A stretch of 64,000 nucleotides of DNA from contig DATLUM010000138.1 of NCBI GenBank assembly GCA_035533095.1, forward strand, positions 1 through 64,000, in the 5' to 3' direction. The notes beneath the pieces are model-generated. The model did not search any database, was not told the DNA's origin, and saw only the letters and a list, made by a program, of their open reading frames with translations. Of this stretch, positions 1-8,184 are shown one piece after another. The translations under genes were made by a program, and so were the position numbers. This stretch comes from Acidimicrobiales bacterium. Lineage in GTDB: Bacteria > Actinomycetota > Acidimicrobiia > Acidimicrobiales > Palsa-688. Within the stretch, counting starts at the first letter, position 1. Every line of letters starts with the position of its first letter.

Positions 1-57
1 AACGAATCCGACGCTAAGGCCGGCCAGCGTTGACGGCGGAGGTATCGTGAGGGCCAT
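1..57 (-). CDS. Partial protein, N-terminus only, unknown
   Basis: An ATG at 55-57 on the minus strand is preceded by a good ribosome binding site (GGAGG, six bases upstream). It opens a frame reading MALTIPPPSTLAGLSVGF that leaves the window at base 1. Only about 19 codons are visible, ending in a hydrophobic stretch that could begin a membrane segment. No family can be named. The call rests on the start site and the absence of a stop. Confidence 0.45.
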   Translation of the reverse strand, partial: MALTIPPPSTLAGLSVGFV

Positions 58-259
58 TGGGGAACCTCCCTGGTTAGTGAACGCATTCGCTTGATGCGCT
101 ACCAGGGTCCGGAGCAACGCCCCCGGGAGAGTGCCGAAGCCGATGGCAAGGTCCAACACGGTACGGGAATGCATCCCGTGTCAACTCCAGACGATACACC
201 TCCCTTGCGTCATTCGCCACCCACGCACACGGGCAGCTGTCGACTAACAAGAGATCCCG

Positions 260-928
260 ATGACCCACTCCCAAGCAGCGGGTGACCCGGTGGCCAGGCG
301 GCCCTTCTCGACGGCGGCGCGCTTGATCGGGGGCTTGGCGGTCGGTGCTGTCACGGGTCTGATCGCAGCTTTTTGGGCCCCATGGCAGGCCGTGCCCCTG
401 TTGGTTTGGGTAGCGGCATCGCTGACATGGGTGGCGTCGGTGTGGATAAGCATTACACCGATGGACGCTGTGTCCACGAGCCTGAACGCTACCCGGGAGG
501 ATCCGCACGGACCGCCTGCGGATGCCCTGTTGTTATCGGCCAGTGTGGCCAGTCTCGGTGCAGTGGTACTCGGCGTTCTCAAGGCTGCGCACGCACATGG
601 TTCTGAGAAGGTGTTGCTGTTGACCGCTGGCGTCACCACCATCATTGGCTCCTGGGCTGTGGTACACACCGTGTTCACGTTGCGATACGCCGCGCTCTAC
701 TACAGAGGTCCCGACGAGGGGGTGAACTTCAACGAGGACGATAAGCCGTGCTATCTGGACTTCGCTTATTTGGCGTTCACCGTTGGGATGACCTACCAGG
801 TGTCAGACACCAACTTGACGACCAAGGCGATGCGCCACACCGCCTTGCGCCATGCCTTGATGTCTTATCTTCTCGGCACCGTCATCATCGCTGCGACGAT
901 CAATGTGGCCGCAGGGCTTGCCCATTAG
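260..928 (+). CDS. DUF1345 family integral membrane protein
   Basis: 222 residues with about five hydrophobic segments (roughly residues 22-65, 88-108, 115-140 and 190-220). The C-terminal signature FAYLAFTVGMTYQVSD followed by a histidine-rich helix and a final membrane helix is the hallmark of the DUF1345 family of predicted inner-membrane proteins, whose function is not established. The ATG at 260 has an AAGAGA ribosome binding site. It stands alone, 117 bases before the DUF1326 gene. Family assignment is by motif; a function cannot be given. Confidence 0.85.
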   Translation: MTHSQAAGDPVARRPFSTAARLIGGLAVGAVTGLIAAFWAPWQAVPLLVWVAASLTWVASVWISITPMDAVSTSLNATREDPHGPPADALLLSASVASLGAVVLGVLKAAHAHGSEKVLLLTAGVTTIIGSWAVVHTVFTLRYAALYYRGPDEGVNFNEDDKPCYLDFAYLAFTVGMTYQVSDTNLTTKAMRHTALRHALMSYLLGTVIIAATINVAAGLAH

Positions 929-1045
929 CTGGGCAACGTCGTGGGCGGCGCGCAGTCCGAGGTCGAGGTTGGACGTTCGGCTGAACATCGTTGCGCTCGA
1001 GTTGGAGGGGCGGTAGCTAAGGGTCTTTCAAAGAGGAGGTGGGCT

Positions 1046-1648
1046 GTGTCCTGGAACCTCAAGGGAAGCTACGTCGAGACCTGCTCGTGCGAGCTGATGT
1101 GCCCGTGCAACCTGTCCTTCGACCACGGTGCGACCTACGACTTCTGCCGGGTGTGCCTGGTGTTCAACATCCGGGAGGGTGACATCGACGGGACCGGTAT
1201 CGGCGGACGGCGGGTTGTCCTGATCGCCGATACGCCAAAGGTGATGACCGAGGGCAACTGGCGGCTCGGTGTCTACATCGACGACGCCGCGAGCGACGAG
1301 CAGTTCGACAAGCTGATCCAGGTCTTCTCCGGTCAGCTCGGGGGGCCGATGGCGGGTCTCGCTCCGCTTGTCGGCGAGATCCTCGGCGCTGAGCGCGCTG
1401 CGATCGAGGTGCGCGACAACGGTCTCGTGCACAGCGTCCGCGTCGGCGACTCGATCGACTTCGAGATCCAGGACATCGTCCCGTTCGGCGTCGAGGACGG
1501 CAAGCCGATCCGTTTCGATGGTATGTTCCACCCTGTCGGATCCAACCTCACGATGGCCGAGGCGAAACGTTCGCGCATCAACGCCTTCGGGATCCAATAC
1601 GAGGGCAAGACCGCCCTCTCGACTGCTGAGTTCGCCTGGAGCGCGTAG
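1046..1648 (+). CDS. DUF1326 domain protein
   Basis: 200 residues. The GTG at 1046 is chosen because AAGAGGAGG lies 6-7 bases upstream; a longer frame to 941 has no such signal. The N-terminus carries a cysteine cluster, ETCSCELMCPC, followed by CRVC near residue 36, which looks metal-binding. The rest matches the DUF1326 pattern, including the conserved core around residues 85-150 and the SNLTMAEAKRS segment near the end. Its stop overlaps the start of the DUF2182 gene by one base, so the two are translationally coupled. DUF1326 and DUF2182 proteins are commonly neighbours; their joint function is unknown, perhaps metal handling (inference). Confidence 0.88.
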   Translation: MSWNLKGSYVETCSCELMCPCNLSFDHGATYDFCRVCLVFNIREGDIDGTGIGGRRVVLIADTPKVMTEGNWRLGVYIDDAASDEQFDKLIQVFSGQLGGPMAGLAPLVGEILGAERAAIEVRDNGLVHSVRVGDSIDFEIQDIVPFGVEDGKPIRFDGMFHPVGSNLTMAEAKRSRINAFGIQYEGKTALSTAEFAWSA

Positions 1649-2430
1649 TGCTAGCGAGTCAAGGACTGGCGCCGGCTTTCAACGCAGCAAGGGCCAGGCT
1701 GGCTCTGGTCCTTCTCCTCTTCCTTCTCGCGGGCGCCTGCTGGTGGTGGACAGTCCACGAGATGAGCGGCATGGACGCCGGGCCGTGGACCGGATTGGGC
1801 CGGCTCGGATGGTTCCTAGGTGTATGGGTCGTGATGATGGCCGCGATGATGCTGCCCTCCGTGGCGCCCACGGTCGCGTTGTACTCGAAAATGACACGGT
1901 CCGCGTCGCCGCTCTCGGCCCTGTTCTTCTGCAGCGGCTACCTGGCGACGTGGGCGGGAGCAGGTCTGCTCGCCTTTGCGATCGGCAGGGGATCGAGTGC
2001 CGTGTTCGGCGGCAGCCTCGCCTGGGGCCAGGCTGGCCGCCCGCTCGCCGGAACCGTCCTGATCGTGGCGGCCGCGTACCAGCTCACCCCGTACAAGGAC
2101 GTTTGCCTCGGCAAGTGCCGGAGCCCGCTCGGAATGCTGCTCGGCTCGTGGCGCGATGGCTTGGCCGGCGCCCTGCGGATGGGGGCGAAGAACGGAGGGT
2201 GGTGCGTCGGCTGCTGCTGGGCGTTGATGGCGTCCCTGTTCGCGCTCGGAGTAATGAGTGTTTCCTGGATGGCCCTGGTCGCCGGTCTGGTTGCGATCGA
2301 GAAGACCCTGCCGTGGCGGCGAGCAGCGACCTATGCCACAGCTGTGGTTCTGTCGAGTTTGGGGGTCATGGTGCTCGCCGCGCCGCATGTGTTGCCGCTG
2401 CTCACCGTTCCGGGCTCCCGGATGGTGTAG
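1648..2430 (+). CDS. DUF2182 predicted metal-binding membrane protein
   Basis: 260 residues, GTG start overlapping the upstream stop codon by one base. Several membrane helices are visible. Family motifs are VVMMAAMMLPS (about residue 60), YQLTPYKDVCLGKCRSP (about 148-164) and GWCVGCCWALM (about 188-198). The methionine-rich helix and the cysteine pairs suggest copper or another soft metal as ligand, but no function is proven for the family. It forms a two-gene unit with the DUF1326 protein. A 20-base convergent gap separates it from the SpoU methyltransferase. Confidence 0.88.
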   Translation: MLASQGLAPAFNAARARLALVLLLFLLAGACWWWTVHEMSGMDAGPWTGLGRLGWFLGVWVVMMAAMMLPSVAPTVALYSKMTRSASPLSALFFCSGYLATWAGAGLLAFAIGRGSSAVFGGSLAWGQAGRPLAGTVLIVAAAYQLTPYKDVCLGKCRSPLGMLLGSWRDGLAGALRMGAKNGGWCVGCCWALMASLFALGVMSVSWMALVAGLVAIEKTLPWRRAATYATAVVLSSLGVMVLAAPHVLPLLTVPGSRMV

Positions 2431-2450
2431 GGGGCATCGGCGACCTGCGG

Positions 2451-3248
2451 CTAATTGGCAAAGTGGTGTAGAGCGATCGCCAGGGCGGTGGCGACGTTGA
2501 GCGAGTCGACTCCGGCGGCCATGGGGATTCGTGCGGTGTGGGTAGCGAGCTTGCGCGCTTCGTCTGTGAGGCCGCTTCCTTCGCTCCCGACGAGCAGAGC
2601 CGTTGGTGGCTCGATGTTGACTGCATCGATCGTCACCTGAGCGTGAGGGTCGAGAGCCACTACCGAGAACCCCACCGAGGTGAGCAATCCGAGGCTGCCA
2701 GGCCAGGGTTCGAGCCTGGTGAACGGGACGCGCAGCACGTTCCCGAGCGACACCCGGACAGAGCGCCGGTAGAGCGGGTCGCACGAGGTCGGGTCCAGGA
2801 GGACTGCGCCGCCGCCTAGGGCCGCTGCGTTGCGGAAGATGGCGCCGAGATTCTCGTGGTCGTTGATGCCTTCGACCACCACGGCTGTGGTCACCCCGGC
2901 GAGGACCGTCTCGGGGTCGGGGAGCGGTTGTCTCGCTGCGAGGGCGAGGACGCCGCGGTGCACAGGGTAGCCAGCTATGCCGTCGAAGATCTCTGAGCCG
3001 GCTACGTAGACGGGCGCGCCGCGCGACTCGGCTGCGTCCACCATGTCGCGGAGTGCGGCGGCCCGTGATGGTGTCAGGAGCACGGACACGAGCGGCCAGG
3101 GTGAGTCGAGGAGTGTCTCGAGCGATCGTGCGCCTTCGATCACGAATACGCCTTCGTCGCGGTCGATGGCTTCGCGCAGTTGCCTGTCGCGTAGGTTGCG
3201 GTAGGGGGCTACGCGGGGGTCGTCGGCGTGTTCGATGTCGATGGGCAT
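2451..3248 (-). CDS. SpoU/TrmH-family RNA 2'-O-methyltransferase
   Basis: 265 residues. It transfers a methyl group from S-adenosylmethionine to a ribose 2'-OH in rRNA or tRNA. The N-terminal substrate-binding part (about 1-100) has the L-x-E-G core as FVIEGARS. The C-terminal SPOUT domain has motif 1 (NDHENLGAIFRNAAALG, about residue 120), motif 2 (LLVGSEGSGL, about 213) and motif 3 (IPMAAGVDSLNVATALAIA, near the end), which form the trefoil knot. The start at 3248 is where family similarity begins; upstream frame to 3902 is antisense to the next gene. Exact target nucleotide cannot be told. Confidence 0.92.
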   Translation of the reverse strand: MPIDIEHADDPRVAPYRNLRDRQLREAIDRDEGVFVIEGARSLETLLDSPWPLVSVLLTPSRAAALRDMVDAAESRGAPVYVAGSEIFDGIAGYPVHRGVLALAARQPLPDPETVLAGVTTAVVVEGINDHENLGAIFRNAAALGGGAVLLDPTSCDPLYRRSVRVSLGNVLRVPFTRLEPWPGSLGLLTSVGFSVVALDPHAQVTIDAVNIEPPTALLVGSEGSGLTDEARKLATHTARIPMAAGVDSLNVATALAIALHHFAN

Positions 3249-3280
3249 GGGCTGGTGCCCATGTTGGCAGGGCGACCTCC

Positions 3281-4891
3281 CTACGGCGTCGAAGGTGCCA
3301 CCGCGGGGCAGCCGGCCCGTATGTCCGAGCAGGTTACGAGCGATCCGGCCGGCGAGGCCAGCGAGTATTCCGACTCGTAGTAGAACGACACCCGGTTCGC
3401 CACCGGCAGACCCGCTATCAGGTACGGCTGGTTGCCGGCAGCGGGATCCGTCGGATCGGCGGCAGCCGCGGTCGGCGAGTAGGCGCCAGCGCCGATCGCA
3501 TGCGCGTCCGCGCTCGAGTCGAACGTGGTCGCCACCAGTCGCTGGAAGCCGGAGGCGTCGTGGCGCAGGTAGTAGTCGAACCAGGCAAGCGTGTAGTAGA
3601 ACGCGACCCGCTCTCCGAGGGAGCTCGCCGGCAGGATGTACGGCACGTACGAGTACTCGAGGTGCATCGACGCCCGCAGCGCGACCTGCATCGTGTCGAC
3701 GCCGGCGGAGGACAGTTGCTTGAAGGCCTGGTCTTTTGCGTGCGGGTCGGGTGGGGAGCTCATCGGGGTCGTGTTGAAGAAGTACTCGGAGTTGAGACCG
3801 AGCGCGGGCGTGTGCACCGACGCCGGCGAGGAGCTGCCGTCGCACGTTGTGGCCGGAGCGAGGTTGTCCCACGCGACGATCGCCTTCACCCGCGGGTCGC
3901 ATTGTCCGACCTGGCTGACAGCTGACGCCCCGAGGGAATGGCCGGCGATGCCCACCTCGCTGGTGTCGAGGTCAGCCCACTCCGGGTTGAACGGATCGAG
4001 GTTCTGGCCGACCGACGAGGTCGCCGGCTGACCCGCGATGTACTTCGTGTTCGGGTACGGCGCGGAGGGCGTGGAGAAGAAGAAGTTCAGCGCGTCGGTC
4101 GTGCCTTGGTAGAAGTTGTACGACTGCTGAAACGGCACGCCGGTGCAGATCGATCCGGATTGGAGTTGCGAAGGATCCGGTGTGCAAGACGCCGGCAGGG
4201 TGTCGGAGCTGCCTTGGCCCTGCACGTCGTAGGTGAGGACCATGTAGCCCGCTTCCGCCAGACCCTCCGCGGCCCAGAAGTACAGCTGCTGGTAACCCTG
4301 AATGGACCCGGTGGTTATGACGACGCCGGGGTAGGGGCCTGCGACGCTCGACGGAGGCTCGAACAGGAATCCGTTGAGCTGGGCCCCGTCGCTCGCAGCG
4401 AAGCTGACAGGGCGCACCCGTCCTCGGCCCGCGGCCGTCCAGCGATCCAGGGTGCGGAACGGGTCCGCCGTCGTGCCGCCAGGAATGACCTGCGCCAGCG
4501 TGATGTGCGGGTGGCCGGGCTCCTCGAACATCGCCACGTTCTGGTTGGCGTACATGGTCGGGGTCTCCTCGCCGAAGACGGCCGCGAACGCGGGGTTGTC
4601 GAGCTCGTCAGCGATTCGCTGGTTGGCGCAGTACTGGTTCTCCTCGTCGCGGATCGTCCACGCCTGCGTTCCTGGCGCCGGGTTGCCGGCCGGACCGGTG
4701 CAGTCGACCGGTCCGGGCAGGTCATATGGTGCGCCGGCGAGGATGGCCCGGGCGCGCGCTTGGAGCTGCGCGACCGTGGGCGCCGGCGTGGCGCGAACTG
4801 CCGGGCTGATGGCCAGCGCAACCAGCGCCACCGCTGCACCGCCGCCGGCCAGCACCCGCTTGCGCCGGCTGAATCGCCTGTCCATCGCCAT
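3281..4891 (-). CDS. Secreted alpha/beta hydrolase
   Basis: About 536 residues. Residues 1-33 form a signal peptide with a basic start (DRRFSRRKR, with an Arg pair), a hydrophobic core and an AxA-like end. A peptidase or esterase fold follows: an early strand-loop PGVVITTGS, then GHSLG with the nucleophile serine near residue 283, and a probable histidine in a SMHLEYSY segment near 430. Four or more cysteines suggest disulfides, as expected for an exported enzyme. The start is either the ATG at 4891 or the one at 4885; the GGGGG motif upstream fits 4885 best. Substrate unknown. It is monocistronic and converges with nothing on its left except the SpoU gene in the same direction. Confidence 0.82.
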   Translation of the reverse strand: MAMDRRFSRRKRVLAGGGAAVALVALAISPAVRATPAPTVAQLQARARAILAGAPYDLPGPVDCTGPAGNPAPGTQAWTIRDEENQYCANQRIADELDNPAFAAVFGEETPTMYANQNVAMFEEPGHPHITLAQVIPGGTTADPFRTLDRWTAAGRGRVRPVSFAASDGAQLNGFLFEPPSSVAGPYPGVVITTGSIQGYQQLYFWAAEGLAEAGYMVLTYDVQGQGSSDTLPASCTPDPSQLQSGSICTGVPFQQSYNFYQGTTDALNFFFSTPSAPYPNTKYIAGQPATSSVGQNLDPFNPEWADLDTSEVGIAGHSLGASAVSQVGQCDPRVKAIVAWDNLAPATTCDGSSSPASVHTPALGLNSEYFFNTTPMSSPPDPHAKDQAFKQLSSAGVDTMQVALRASMHLEYSYVPYILPASSLGERVAFYYTLAWFDYYLRHDASGFQRLVATTFDSSADAHAIGAGAYSPTAAAADPTDPAAGNQPYLIAGLPVANRVSFYYESEYSLASPAGSLVTCSDIRAGCPAVAPSTP

Positions 4892-5015
4892 CCCCCAGTC
4901 TTTTCCATCCTTCGGACAATTGTGACGAAACAATACATCCGGACAGAGCCGTTCGAAGGAGGTGCAAGAAAGACCCGACAGCCGCCGGCGCAAGGCCATC
5001 GCAGCTTCAAGGACG

Positions 5016-5450
5016 TCAGACGCAGTCGGCGCAGTATCCGAGGATGTCCAGACGGTGTCCGTGGGGTTGGAATCCCCGGTCGGCGGCGAGCTGCTCCACC
5101 GTCTTGCTCACGCTGCGTTCGAAAGAGGCGGGGGGAGTGACGTCGATGACTTTGCCGCAGTGGGTGCACAGCAAGTGATGGTGGTGTTCGGTGAGGTCCT
5201 CGGCGAGCTCGAACCGGCCGAACTCGTCATTGGCGGCGACCCGTCGGACCACTCCAGCGGCCTGCAGATCCACCAAGTGCCTATAGGCAGAGCTGCGGGG
5301 CAGAACGGGCAGGCTGTCGGCGATGTCGCTGATGCTCACCGGATGCCCGGTCTCGATCAGCAGCTCGACGATGGCGCGCCGCCCACTCGTATAGCGCTGG
5401 TCCGCACGCCGGAGACGGTCGGCAATTTCCTCGTGAAGCGTGTCGATCAC
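5016..5450 (-). CDS. zur: Fur-family regulator, probably zinc-responsive Zur
   Basis: 144 residues from the GTG at 5450, which has AGGTGG four bases upstream; the GTG at 5471 is an alternative. Winged helix in about residues 15-80, then the dimerisation domain with HHHHLLCTHCGKVIDV and a C-terminal YCADC, which gives the paired CxxC structural zinc site. It is divergent from a zinc ABC importer operon with a 15-bp palindrome between them, so Zur is preferred over Fur or PerR. Known Zur proteins bind such sites with zinc and repress uptake genes. Confidence 0.88.
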   Translation of the reverse strand: MIDTLHEEIADRLRRADQRYTSGRRAIVELLIETGHPVSISDIADSLPVLPRSSAYRHLVDLQAAGVVRRVAANDEFGRFELAEDLTEHHHHLLCTHCGKVIDVTPPASFERSVSKTVEQLAADRGFQPHGHRLDILGYCADCV

Positions 5451-5480
5451 CTGGCCACCTACCACCTCCACACACTATTG

Positions 5481-5494
5481 CCATCGGCCGATGG
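5481..5494. promoter_or_regulatory. 14-bp perfect palindrome in the zur-znuA gap
   Basis: CCATCGGCCGATGG is a perfect 14-bp palindrome lying between zur and znuA, 9 bases left of the Zur-box-like site. It may be a second protein-binding site or chance; nothing more can be said from sequence. Confidence 0.35.
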
Positions 5495-5502
5495 ACTTGT
5501 GT

Positions 5503-5517
5503 TGAGACTCAGTCTCA
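5503..5517. promoter_or_regulatory. Probable Zur box (7-1-7 palindrome)
   Basis: TGAGACT-C-AGTCTCA is a perfect 7-1-7 inverted repeat. Fur-family operators of this architecture start with TGA and end with TCA, as seen for actinobacterial Zur boxes. It lies 15 bases before the znuA start and 52 bases before the zur start, so it could control both directions. Confidence 0.72.
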
Positions 5518-5532
5518 GCCTAGGTTGGTGGC

Positions 5533-6489
5533 ATGGACTCCGGGTGGCGAGCCTTCAGCGGCCGGTGCCGGATCGTGCCGGCTGCTTCGACCGCCGTCGC
5601 GCTGATGGCCCTGGCGCCTCTCACCGCCGCCTGCAGCAGCAGTACTTCACCGAGCACACCTGGGGTCATCAATGCCATCGGAGCGCAAAGCCAATACGCG
5701 GACGTGTTGTCTCAGATCGGCGGGAAGTACGTGCACGTCTCGTCGATCCTGAACAACCCCAACACCGACCCCCACACCTTCGAATCGTCGCCGAGCATCG
5801 CCCGTGAGGTAAGCGCCGCCGAGCTGATCGTCCAGAACGGGCTCGGCTACGACGACTTCATGTCCAAGATCGAGTCGGCCTCGTCGAACTCGGCACGCAA
5901 GGTGATCGTGGTCCAGCACGTCATGAACCTGCCGGACAACACACCCGACCCACATCTCTGGTACGACCCGAACACGATGCCGGCCGTGGCCCGGGCGGTG
6001 GCCGACGACCTGTCGGTCCTGCAGCCGTCGCACGCCGCCTACTTCCAGTCCAACCTGGCAGCCTTCGACTCGTCGCTCACACCGCTCCACGACGCGATAG
6101 CGACCTTCAAGTCCAAGTATGCCGGCACCCCGGTAGCGACCACCGAGCCGGTCGCCGACTATCTGCTGACCGCGATGGGCTTGGACAACCTGACCCCGTT
6201 CGGTTTCCAGGCCGACATCATGAACGGCGTGGACCCGACTCCACAGGACATCAGCCTCGAGGAAGCTCTCTTCACCAAGCATCAGGTCAAGGTGTTCTGT
6301 TACAACCAGCAGGTGGTCGACAGCCTCACGACCTCGATCCGCCAGGCCGCCATCCGTGCGGGCATACCGGTGGTGGGGGTGTACGAGACCATGCCCACCC
6401 CGGGCTATCACTTCCAGAGCTGGATGCTCGCCGAGGTCAACGCCATCGAGAAGGCGGTTAGCGCCGGTACCTCGACGGAGCACCTATGA
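5533..6489 (+). CDS. znuA: Zinc ABC transporter substrate-binding lipoprotein
   Basis: 318 residues. It binds zinc (or manganese) outside the membrane and delivers it to the permease. A lipoprotein signal ends at LTAAC near residue 36. Cluster A-I features follow: the metal-ligand histidines in DPHTFESS (about residue 77) and DPHLWYDP (about 138), NGLGYDDF typical of the family, and an acidic ligand region near TPQDIS. It is the first gene of an operon, overlapping znuC by four bases (ATGA). The long His-rich loop of some ZnuA proteins is absent. Regulation by Zur is likely from the operator just upstream. Confidence 0.92.
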   Translation: MDSGWRAFSGRCRIVPAASTAVALMALAPLTAACSSSTSPSTPGVINAIGAQSQYADVLSQIGGKYVHVSSILNNPNTDPHTFESSPSIAREVSAAELIVQNGLGYDDFMSKIESASSNSARKVIVVQHVMNLPDNTPDPHLWYDPNTMPAVARAVADDLSVLQPSHAAYFQSNLAAFDSSLTPLHDAIATFKSKYAGTPVATTEPVADYLLTAMGLDNLTPFGFQADIMNGVDPTPQDISLEEALFTKHQVKVFCYNQQVVDSLTTSIRQAAIRAGIPVVGVYETMPTPGYHFQSWMLAEVNAIEKAVSAGTSTEHL

Positions 6490-7307
6490 CGACCGGGGAG
6501 GGAGCCGTGCTCAGCGTGGAGGGCATCAGCGTCTCCCTGGGCGGCCGCCAGATCCTCGACGACGTGACGTTCGGGGTGGCGGCGGGGGAGTTCACGGGGT
6601 TGATCGGCTCGAACGGCGCCGGCAAGACCACCTTGTTGCGGGTGATCCTCGGCCTGCAAACCCCCACTGCCGGCCTGGTCCGCATCGCGGGACGACCCCG
6701 GCGGCGTAGGAATACCGCGATCGGCTACGTGCCCCAGAAGGTCCCCCTCGACCCCGATATGCCGATGCGGGCCCGGGACCTGATCGGCCTCGGTCTCGAC
6801 GGGCACCGCTTCGGGATCCCGATCCCGACGGAGAGGCGGAGGGCGGCAATCGACGAGATGCTCGCCGCGGTTGACGCCGAGTCCTTCGCCGACGCCCGGA
6901 TCGGCACCCTGTCAGGCGGTGAGCAGCAAAGGATCCTGATCGCGCACGCTCTGATCGGCCGGCCCGGGCTGCTGCTGCTCGACGAGCCATTGGCCAACCT
7001 TGACCTCCGCTCGGCGCAGGAGGTCGTGGGCCTGTTGCACCGCATCGCCGTCGAGCAGCGAATCGCGGTGTTGCTGTCGGCGCACGAGATGAACCCGTTA
7101 CTGCCGGTAATGGACCGGGTGGTCTACCTGGCCGGTGGGCGGGCGGCTACCGGTCCGGCGGAGGAAGTGATCCGATCGGATGTGCTGACCAAGCTGTACG
7201 GCCATCACGTCGACGTCCTGCGGGTGCACGGCAGGGTCGTGGTGGTCGCCGGAGATCCTGACGTCACCATCACCGGGCCCGATCTCGCCGCCGACGCGGT
7301 CATCTAG
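6486..7307 (+). CDS. znuC: Zinc ABC transporter ATP-binding protein
   Basis: 273 residues. ATPase subunit of the importer. Walker A is GSNGAGKTT (about residue 40), the signature is LSGGEQQR (about 140), Walker B is LLLLDEPLANLD (about 160), and the switch histidine lies in LLSAHEMN. The ATG overlaps the stop of znuA, and the first permease starts 11 bases after its stop. Family and position make zinc or manganese uptake the likely role. Confidence 0.93.
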   Translation: MTTGEGAVLSVEGISVSLGGRQILDDVTFGVAAGEFTGLIGSNGAGKTTLLRVILGLQTPTAGLVRIAGRPRRRRNTAIGYVPQKVPLDPDMPMRARDLIGLGLDGHRFGIPIPTERRRAAIDEMLAAVDAESFADARIGTLSGGEQQRILIAHALIGRPGLLLLDEPLANLDLRSAQEVVGLLHRIAVEQRIAVLLSAHEMNPLLPVMDRVVYLAGGRAATGPAEEVIRSDVLTKLYGHHVDVLRVHGRVVVVAGDPDVTITGPDLAADAVI

Positions 7308-7318
7308 GTCATCGAGCC

Positions 7319-8182
7319 GTGCACTGGGTGATCGAGCCGGGATTCTTCTCCAGCCAGCCCGTCCACACCGCGCTGGCCATCGGTGGCGTGGTCGCGGTGG
7401 TGTCGGGCGTGGTCGGGGTGTTCACTGTCATGCGGGGGCAGTCCTTCGCGGGTCACGCTCTCACCGACGTGTCCACTGCCGGCGGCTCGGCGGCCTTCCT
7501 CCTCGGGATCAGCCCTCTTCTGGGTTTCATCGGACTCGGGGTGATCGGAGCCGGGTCGATGGACGCCATCGGCGTGCAGCGCGTCCGCGGCCGGGATCTG
7601 GTCACCGGCGTCGTCCTCGGTGCGGCCACCGGGCTCGCCGCGCTGCTCCTCTACTTCGACACCACGTCGCATGCCACGACGGGCGCGACCCAGACGATCC
7701 TGTTCGGATCCATCTTCTCGGTAGCGCCGGGAACGACACCGGTCGTGGTCGCCTTCAGCCTCGCGACCGTCGCGATCATGGCCGTCCTCTACCGCCCTCT
7801 GCTCCTGGCTTCCACGAACCCTGATATGGCCGCCGCCAGAGGGGTTCCGGTGCGGGCCATTGGGCTCTGCTTCATGGCAGCGTTGGCGGTCGCCGTCGGC
7901 CTGTCGTCGCTCGCCATCGGGACCATCCTGTCCACCGCTTTGCTTATCGGGCCTGCGGCGACTGCCCTGCGCCTGACCCGACGGGTCGGTGCCGCGGTCG
8001 CTGCCGCCGCGGCAATCGGCGTCGCAGCGACGTGGATCGGCGTGCTTCTCGCCTACGACAGTTACTCGTGGGGGTCGAGCCACAAGGGGTTCCCTGTGAG
8101 TTTCTTCATCGTGGCTGTGACCTTCCTCGCGTACTTGATCTCAGGGGTGACCCGAGTACGGGCCGGGGCGAGAGAAGGGTGA
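7319..8182 (+). CDS. znuB: Zinc ABC transporter permease (first copy)
   Basis: 287 residues, GTG start. ABC-3 (ZnuB/TroC) family membrane subunit with about eight helices, including the early GVVGVFTVMRGQSFAGHALTD segment, which is the family hallmark: a conserved R-x-x-S/A-F-x-G/A-H-A loop. A run of small residues, LAIGTILSTALLIGPAA, near residue 205 is the ATPase-coupling region. A second permease follows at once, so the transporter probably has two different membrane subunits, or one is a spare. Confidence 0.9.
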   Translation: MHWVIEPGFFSSQPVHTALAIGGVVAVVSGVVGVFTVMRGQSFAGHALTDVSTAGGSAAFLLGISPLLGFIGLGVIGAGSMDAIGVQRVRGRDLVTGVVLGAATGLAALLLYFDTTSHATTGATQTILFGSIFSVAPGTTPVVVAFSLATVAIMAVLYRPLLLASTNPDMAAARGVPVRAIGLCFMAALAVAVGLSSLAIGTILSTALLIGPAATALRLTRRVGAAVAAAAAIGVAATWIGVLLAYDSYSWGSSHKGFPVSFFIVAVTFLAYLISGVTRVRAGAREG

Positions 8183-8184
8183 GC

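Noticed and set aside
3249-3902. N-terminal extension of the SpoU gene
   Set aside because: Extra sequence is antisense to the secreted hydrolase; family similarity begins at 3248.
3053-3925. 290-codon plus-strand frame
   Set aside because: Overlaps the SpoU gene and the secreted hydrolase on the other strand; arginine-rich, no motif.
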